Source: Saccharopolyspora endophytica
GTDB taxonomy: Bacteria; Actinomycetota; Actinomycetes; Mycobacteriales; Pseudonocardiaceae
Reading direction: 5' to 3'
DNA length: 64,000 nucleotides
NCBI RefSeq assembly: GCF_018070075.1
Contig: NZ_JAGPXE010000013.1
Coordinates: 124,001 to 188,000 of the forward strand
Shown: one piece after another, positions 61,801 to 64,000 of the stretch
Numbering within the stretch: position 1 is the stretch's first letter
Layout: each line of letters begins with the position of its first letter
Position numbers and translations under genes: made by a program
Notes under the pieces: model-generated
The model's database searches: none
Seen by the model: only the letters and a program-made list of their open reading frames with translations
What the model was told of the DNA's origin: nothing

Positions 61801-63284
61801 GCGCTCACCTCCGGGCCTTCCTGCCAGCCTTCGGGGCTGTACCCGGGTGGTTCCCACGCCCCGTCGGGCACCAGCGCCAGGCGGGTACGCATCTCCAGCT
61901 CCTGCAAGGTGTGCAGGTACAGCGCCGTGGTCGTCACCGAGGTGTGGCCCAGCCGGATCCGCACCCAGTTCAACGGATCACCGAACACGCGCTGGTAGGT
62001 CAGCCGCTGGCCTTCGTTGAGCTCGCCCAGGGCCTGAATGTGGCCGCGCCACAGCAATTCCAGCGTGATCACCGCGAACGAGTGGCGCAGCATGTGCGGG
62101 GTCGCTGACAGGTCCACACCCTGACCTGCGCACCGGGCGTTGGCCTCGGCGAACACCTGCCGCCAGCCCGACACCGACATCGGCATCCCATGCTGGTTGA
62201 GCCACAGCATCGCCGGTTCCCACCCCTGCTCGGTGGCCATCAGAAGACGCCGCCGCTCACCCGGGCTCAGCCGGTCCACCCCAACCCAGCGGCCACCGAG
62301 CCGCACCCGCGGCTTCGCCGGATCCTCCACCAGCAACGACCGGCTGGTCGGGGTGTAGGCGCCGCGCTGCCGAGCCTCCTCGACGATCTCCCGGCGGTCC
62401 CACTCCAGGTAATCCCGCACGTCCCGCAGCACCGAGATCGGCACGTAGATCGCCCGCCCGGACCCGCCCTTGGCGATCGCATCGGGAAGCACCGTGCGGG
62501 CGTTGACGATCCCGGACCCCGTGCCGGGCAGCTCCGGCACCTCGAACAGCGTCAGCGACGCCTGTTCGGTCAGCCTCAGTCCCGTGCGCACCATCAAGTC
62601 CGCGAACGCGCAGTTCCGCGCCGCCCACCGACCGCGGAACTCCCTGCGGGGAAGCTCGTCGGCGTCGAACCCGCACACCCCAACGTTGCGCCACCGCCGA
62701 TACGAGGCCGGAGGCAACCACTTCACCTCCCGCCGCGGCCCAGCGTGCGAGGACTCCGCCGGCACCTGTCGTCCTTCTCCCCGGCCCGGCCACGGCGACC
62801 ACGGCGCTGCTTCGCGCTGCCGGATCGGGTTCGCCCGCACCAGATCCTGCTCGAAGGCCCACAGGTAGAACTGGTTGACCGTGGCGACCTCTCGATCCCA
62901 CGTGGAGTCCTGCACTCGTGGCCCGCGCTCATCCCGGCGGCGCCACCACTCGTAGGCCGCCCGGTCGTCCTCCGTGGCGTCCCGCCATCCTCGGCCGTCG
63001 CGCGCTGACCACAGGAACGAGAAGAACGTCCGCAGATCCCTCGCGTGCGCGACCTGCGTGTTCCACGGCGAATGCGCCAGCCACACCGAGAAATACCGGT
63101 TCAGCGCCACGTCGTACTCACCGCGCGGCCCCAGCAGGAACGGCTGGTCCTCCGGTGCACGCGCGGTCGAGTCCTCCGGTACGCGCGAGAACAGCCCGGG
63201 AAGCGCCCGCATCAGTGCGGTGTCCTCGCGTGGCCGCACCGGCTCGCTCCGGGTGAAGTGCACCCGCCAGCCCATGATCGACAT
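61797..63284 (-). CDS. Tyrosine recombinase, first of the trio (TnpA-like)
   Basis: The protein has 495 residues. The core-binding domain has [20 protein letters not shown] and [20 protein letters not shown]. The catalytic domain is complete: [13 protein letters not shown] (Arg), [14 protein letters not shown] (Lys), [15 protein letters not shown] (His-x-x-Arg-His) and [20 protein letters not shown] (Gly-His and Tyr). The ATG at 63284 lacks a ribosome-binding site; the frame is open to 63314. It heads the four-gene leftward module and lies about 40 bp from the truncated ligase. Confidence 0.88.
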   Translation of the reverse strand: MSIMGWRVHFTRSEPVRPREDTALMRALPGLFSRVPEDSTARAPEDQPFLLGPRGEYDVALNRYFSVWLAHSPWNTQVAHARDLRTFFSFLWSARDGRGWRDATEDDRAAYEWWRRRDERGPRVQDSTWDREVATVNQFYLWAFEQDLVRANPIRQREAAPWSPWPGRGEGRQVPAESSHAGPRREVKWLPPASYRRWRNVGVCGFDADELPRREFRGRWAARNCAFADLMVRTGLRLTEQASLTLFEVPELPGTGSGIVNARTVLPDAIAKGGSGRAIYVPISVLRDVRDYLEWDRREIVEEARQRGAYTPTSRSLLVEDPAKPRVRLGGRWVGVDRLSPGERRRLLMATEQGWEPAMLWLNQHGMPMSVSGWRQVFAEANARCAGQGVDLSATPHMLRHSFAVITLELLWRGHIQALGELNEGQRLTYQRVFGDPLNWVRIRLGHTSVTTTALYLHTLQELEMRTRLALVPDGAWEPPGYSPEGWQEGPEVSA

Positions 63285-63324
63285 GACGGCGGAGGCTACT
63301 ACCGGACAGTTCAAAAGCGCATAA

Positions 63325-64000
63325 CCGAAACTCGACGGCTACCGGGTGATCGCGTTCGCTGGACTCGGACTGCTGCAATCCCGGCAAGGCCGGACCGCCC
63401 TGACCACCCGGTTTCCAGAAGTCACTGCGGACCTCGCCACCCTCGGCCGCGACGTCGTCCTCGATGGGGAACTGGTCGCGCTTCGCGGCGGGCACCTCGA
63501 GTTCGCCTCACTCCAGACAGGACCCGCACGCCGCGCCCGCGAGCACGTCACCGTCATCTACATGGCCTTCGATCTCCTGGCCACGGGTGATGAGGACCTT
63601 CGCACCAGGTCCTACCTCGACCGGCGTGCCGCACTCGCCGACCTGCTCGCACACCCTCGACCGCACCTGCAACTCGTCACCCACACCCTCGACCCCAACG
63701 CCGCTCGCGAATGGCTGGACCCGAGCTGGGGCGCGACCGGCGTCGAGGGTGTCGTGGCCAAGCCCCGCACCTCGCGCTACGGGCGTCGGTGCGGCTGGCT
63801 CAAAATCCGCCGAACCCTCACCACCGAGGCCGCGGTCCTCGGCGTCTCCGGTGCCGACTCGCTCGTGCTCGGAGCGCCAGGCCACGCCGGGGGATGGCGG
63901 ATCACCGGAATCTCGCTGCCCGTACCAGCGGCACTTCGCGCTGAGCTGGCCGCCCACCTGAAAGCCGATCCGGCCCGGCTCGACCCCGTGCGGCTACCGG
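63325..64000 (+). pseudogene. ATP-dependent DNA ligase, 5'-truncated, runs off the window
   Basis: The frame starts directly after an in-frame TAA (63322-63324) with [11 protein letters not shown], the ligase motif I in which Lys becomes adenylated. Normally some 25-35 residues and a start codon precede it; here they are absent. Motifs III (VVLDGELVAL), IIIa (IYMAFDLLATG), IV (VEGVVAKPRTSRY) and V (GWLKIRRT) follow in order, then the start of the OB domain. It resembles the ligase domain of LigC/LigD. The nearest possible start is GTG 63346, beyond the catalytic Lys. The truncation point lies beside the recombinase module, suggesting it was cut by that insertion. Confidence 0.82.

Noticed and set aside
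57798-63324. Terminal inverted repeats for the recombinase cassette
   Set aside because: The two ends were compared by eye and no convincing inverted repeat was found; Tn554-type elements do not need one.

Overview
The window is high-GC DNA from an actinomycete. Seven lines of evidence support this: very strong third-position GC, many GTG starts, a SARP/AfsR-type regulator, an actinobacterial mIHF, a WhiB protein, an actinobacterial-style tmRNA tag (ADKSQREFALAA) and an IdeR/DmdR-type iron box. A Pseudonocardiaceae host such as Saccharopolyspora is my best guess, but this rests on gene content and style, not on a database match.

Positions 1 to about 32,250 look like ordinary chromosome. In order they carry: the end of an amidohydrolase gene; ssrA (tmRNA); an alkylsulfatase; membrane proteins; a DUF6230/DUF6114/secreted-protein trio; an iron-siderophore ABC uptake operon (ATPase, lipoprotein, double-length permease) behind an iron box; a GNAT; a fused alpha-beta glycyl-tRNA synthetase; a sodium/calcium exchanger-like protein; a ChrB-type protein; a YkvA-type protein; a SARP/NB-ARC regulator; a membrane-anchored PstS-like protein; a LysR/SnoaL divergent pair; a UvrD-like helicase broken by an in-frame TGA; a DUF885 hydrolase; a second GNAT; an MFS exporter; a DUF6158 protein; an NDH-2-like flavoprotein; and a tRNA-Ala(GGC) with a strong terminator.

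From just after this tRNA to the end of the window the content changes to an integrative and conjugative element (ICE) or plasmid-like island. Two paralogous tyrosine recombinases lie tail to tail next to the tRNA. They are followed by small cargo genes, a frameshifted P-loop kinase, an mIHF paralogue and a DUF1173 protein. A leftward regulatory operon (XRE repressor, alpha/beta hydrolase, ImmA/IrrE metallopeptidase, MAB_1171c-like membrane protein) faces away from a long rightward operon across a 0.68 kb region with two matching operator-like repeats. The rightward operon (41,930 to 54,608) encodes a type IV secretion-like apparatus: a ParA-like protein, VirB2/VirB8/VirB6-like membrane proteins, an SCO6880-family protein, a VirB4-like ATPase, an NlpC/P60 cell-wall hydrolase and a VirD4-like coupling protein. 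It runs on into DUF4913, zinc-ribbon and hot-dog proteins, a GGDEF diguanylate cyclase and a WhiB regulator. Many of these genes are translationally coupled. I recognise no relaxase in the window.

The right end (56,200 to 64,000) holds a damaged non-homologous end-joining pair. A Ku gene is frameshifted near its start, and an ATP-dependent DNA ligase has lost everything before its catalytic-lysine motif. Between them lies a leftward four-gene module of three large tyrosine recombinases plus a small TnpC/DUF6262-like protein, resembling Tn554/RIT elements. The most attractive targets for follow-up are the c-di-GMP/WhiB tail of the conjugation operon, the ImmR/ImmA-like switch with its twin operators, and the recombinase trio sitting inside Ku-ligase.
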